64,000 nt of DNA, from NCBI GenBank assembly GCA_963848825.1, contig CAWKFA010000015.1, forward strand, positions 124,001-188,000, written 5' to 3'. This DNA is from CAVVSQ01 sp963848825. GTDB taxonomy: Bacteria; Planctomycetota; Planctomycetia; Gemmatales; Gemmataceae. This document shows positions 63,601 to 64,000 of this stretch, piece after piece; position 1 is the first letter of the stretch, and the number at the start of each line of letters is the position of its first letter. The position numbers were made by a program, and so were the translations under genes. Below the pieces are notes generated by a model that saw only the letters and a program-made list of their open reading frames with translations, did no database searches and had not been told where the DNA came from.

Positions 63601-64000
63601 GGTGCGCTCGGCGCCAGCCAGGCTGTCAGCCTGATTAGCGTCATCACCAAAGTAGTCGCTCCGGGTGAATGGTTCGTAACCCAGCAACCCAATCCTTTCC
63701 AACAAAATATTTTCGCTCCCTTCATGGGCGGGCGCGGCATGATGGGTGTCAATTTTCAGATGATGGGCGGTCCCGTGAATGGCTTCGGTGGTGGACCTCC
63801 CCCAGCGCCGGTTAATGAAGGCGGGCCCGCGGACATCCAGAAGGCCAATACCATCGAGTTTTTCCCACCCGCGCTGGCCATCATCGTCAGGGGAACTTCG
63901 CGCATCCATACCTCGCTCTACGGCGGCATCATCGGCGGCAAGCGGCCACCCATGGAAGCCGCCATGCTCGATGCCCGGGAGAAGGGATTGGTATTTGTCG
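60601..64000 (+). CDS. Large exported protein with secretin-type N domain and Phe/Gly/Gln-rich region, partial at right edge
   Basis: The plus frame from ATG 60601 stays open for 1133 codons to the window end, so the gene is incomplete. A signal-type segment comes first (TLAIAAALVVMALICSARS). Residues about 70-340 look von Willebrand A-like (RDYLIIVCNTAAQAGEPGIA, FPAGDADLKTGLARAIKTFD, GEDRQRILLYLGDGQSVHNP). Residues about 470-780 are helical and charged. Residues about 790-865 contain an STN/secretin-N-type domain (ALRFALSQIPSNNATYLIRR, NYIEVTTNDRMVREKVLRVY, PVGDLVIPI). An approximately 135-residue Phe/Gly/Gln-rich segment follows (repeats of the type QFGPGAQVGFGA), then LISVITKVVAPGEWFV and NTIEFFPPALAIIVRGTSRI, which match the layout after the N domain of the secretin at 845-5866. 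It has no secretin C-terminal domain in view. Confidence 0.78.
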   Translation, partial: MNRSRKTLAIAAALVVMALICSARSRGEPDQKDGPVVRPVAAAPERQADQDVAASKFDQGGIITYKTLKGETLFALQVKPQLPAVPVRKRDYLIIVCNTAAQAGEPGIATAQIADAVIETAGPDDRVSLWVLSTPDHTKPLFTGFLHVKEDRHKLSKAIDRLKNKEFPAGDADLKTGLARAIKTFDVGEDRQRILLYLGDGQSVHNPIDGADRQALIQTMVKERIAFFPVPLGLSFDASNLHGFATGTGGAVLRTRVAEEKLPEALKRYQDAFAGAILYDARLKLPPTVTQVFPKNLPPLRADVPTLVVGHINDAKSLNFTVSGTVDGRPGALNLDTTEKVPEAELDNYFLVSVVNQWERAQTQPALIRADRALVLAYNNTRLLHDERLAEAQLALETNHVDAALRLYEEARALAPHDPEAAAGIKICSSLKDGKLTPALLKTQLDKAGRNADKVEKVNGVVRVSKIDLVQLAQLEQKEEAVRKAPGRNAPGAADRDDLLQIHRDQVIVEEQKMKQIVETALAQARKELAGDPEGTLDYLRNTLSRVRNHPNLSDDMRHALQARLETSLREITNTGRALKLRKEEKSKVAAVVQKNQELERERLTIENRAEAQFRIYKNLMNIARLEEHAKIEVLRGLEEITFEARRQGRADPLAAIAAYNQVSAAFSLQRARDLNQLKERRFLEVYLSVERSAVPFSDEPGIYFPPLKTWQAISALRKEKYEVSSLPDDEKGRKEAKSIAAMLTETIKTSDIPQTATLKDVLGLFIERMAEKGKELPILIDTNAFKEDAADAPDPYDTTVKFPPYPKTMSLATALRFALSQIPSNNATYLIRRNYIEVTTNDRMVREKVLRVYPVGDLVIPISQSGGTQNFNFGGGGQQTGGQMPQFGQLGGQIGQFGLGALGMNQFGGPLGAGALGNAFGQQNFGVQLGAIGGPFGQFGPGAQVGFGAVGQFGPGPQIGFGALMAGGFGQPVGQLGNFQGVGGSFNGGSFQGGFNGSLGALGASQAVSLISVITKVVAPGEWFVTQQPNPFQQNIFAPFMGGRGMMGVNFQMMGGPVNGFGGGPPPAPVNEGGPADIQKANTIEFFPPALAIIVRGTSRIHTSLYGGIIGGKRPPMEAAMLDAREKGLVFV

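Overview
The window comes from a GC-rich planctomycete chromosome, most likely the Gemmata group. The evidence is the combination of a cytochrome/DUF1549/DUF1553 protein followed by a DUF1501 Tat protein, a long secretin with a repeat-rich N-terminus, a SPINDLY-type TPR glycosyltransferase, secreted SMP-30-like lactonases, and an EF-Tu with a switch I loop of the planctomycete type. The genus is inference; I could not run a search.

Layout. 1-720: an array of palindromic repeats in two opposing arms, no credible gene. 845-5866: secretin on the minus strand. 6184-10494: a secreted five-repeat protein, thiL, a Tyr/Pro-rich secreted protein and an ABC exporter pair. 10561-17072: secreted catabolic-type proteins (ThuA-like, SMP-30-like, DUF1549/DUF1553, DUF1501). 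17132-24823: a DUF433/DUF5615 pair, a PQQ-type beta-propeller, a TPR glycosyltransferase with a TylF-type methyltransferase, a second SMP-30-like protein and an MFS transporter. 25274-45063: the information-processing core, tRNA-Thr/Tyr/Gly/Thr-tuf-rpmG-tRNA-Trp-secE-nusG-rplKAJL-rpoBC-rpsL-(zinc-ribbon protein)-rpsG-(membrane protein)-fusA, all on the plus strand. 45060-51404: a TPR/glycosyltransferase protein, a candidate structured RNA and two secreted planctomycete proteins. 51581-60464: an orphan LolD-type ATPase, a GlmU-like/glmS pair, a periplasmic binding lipoprotein, an Old-Yellow-Enzyme family protein, a receiver-histidine kinase and manA. 60601 to the right edge: a very large open protein with an N-terminal von Willebrand-like region, a secretin-type N domain and a Phe/Gly/Gln-rich segment.

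A general warning: at least 20 reading-frame breaks occur here, each fixed by adding or removing one or two bases, and they hit essential genes (rpoB, fusA, rplK, rplJ, secE, glmS). The simplest reading is uncorrected indel errors in the assembly, not pseudogenes. I therefore give corrected gene spans and state the break point in each entry.

The translation and transcription genes form one co-oriented block that merges the classical tuf-sec-rpl-rpo cluster with the str cluster. glmS and the GlmU-like gene form a two-gene UDP-GlcNAc unit; together with the SPINDLY-type transferase and manA they suggest an amino-sugar and protein-glycosylation theme, but this link is inference.
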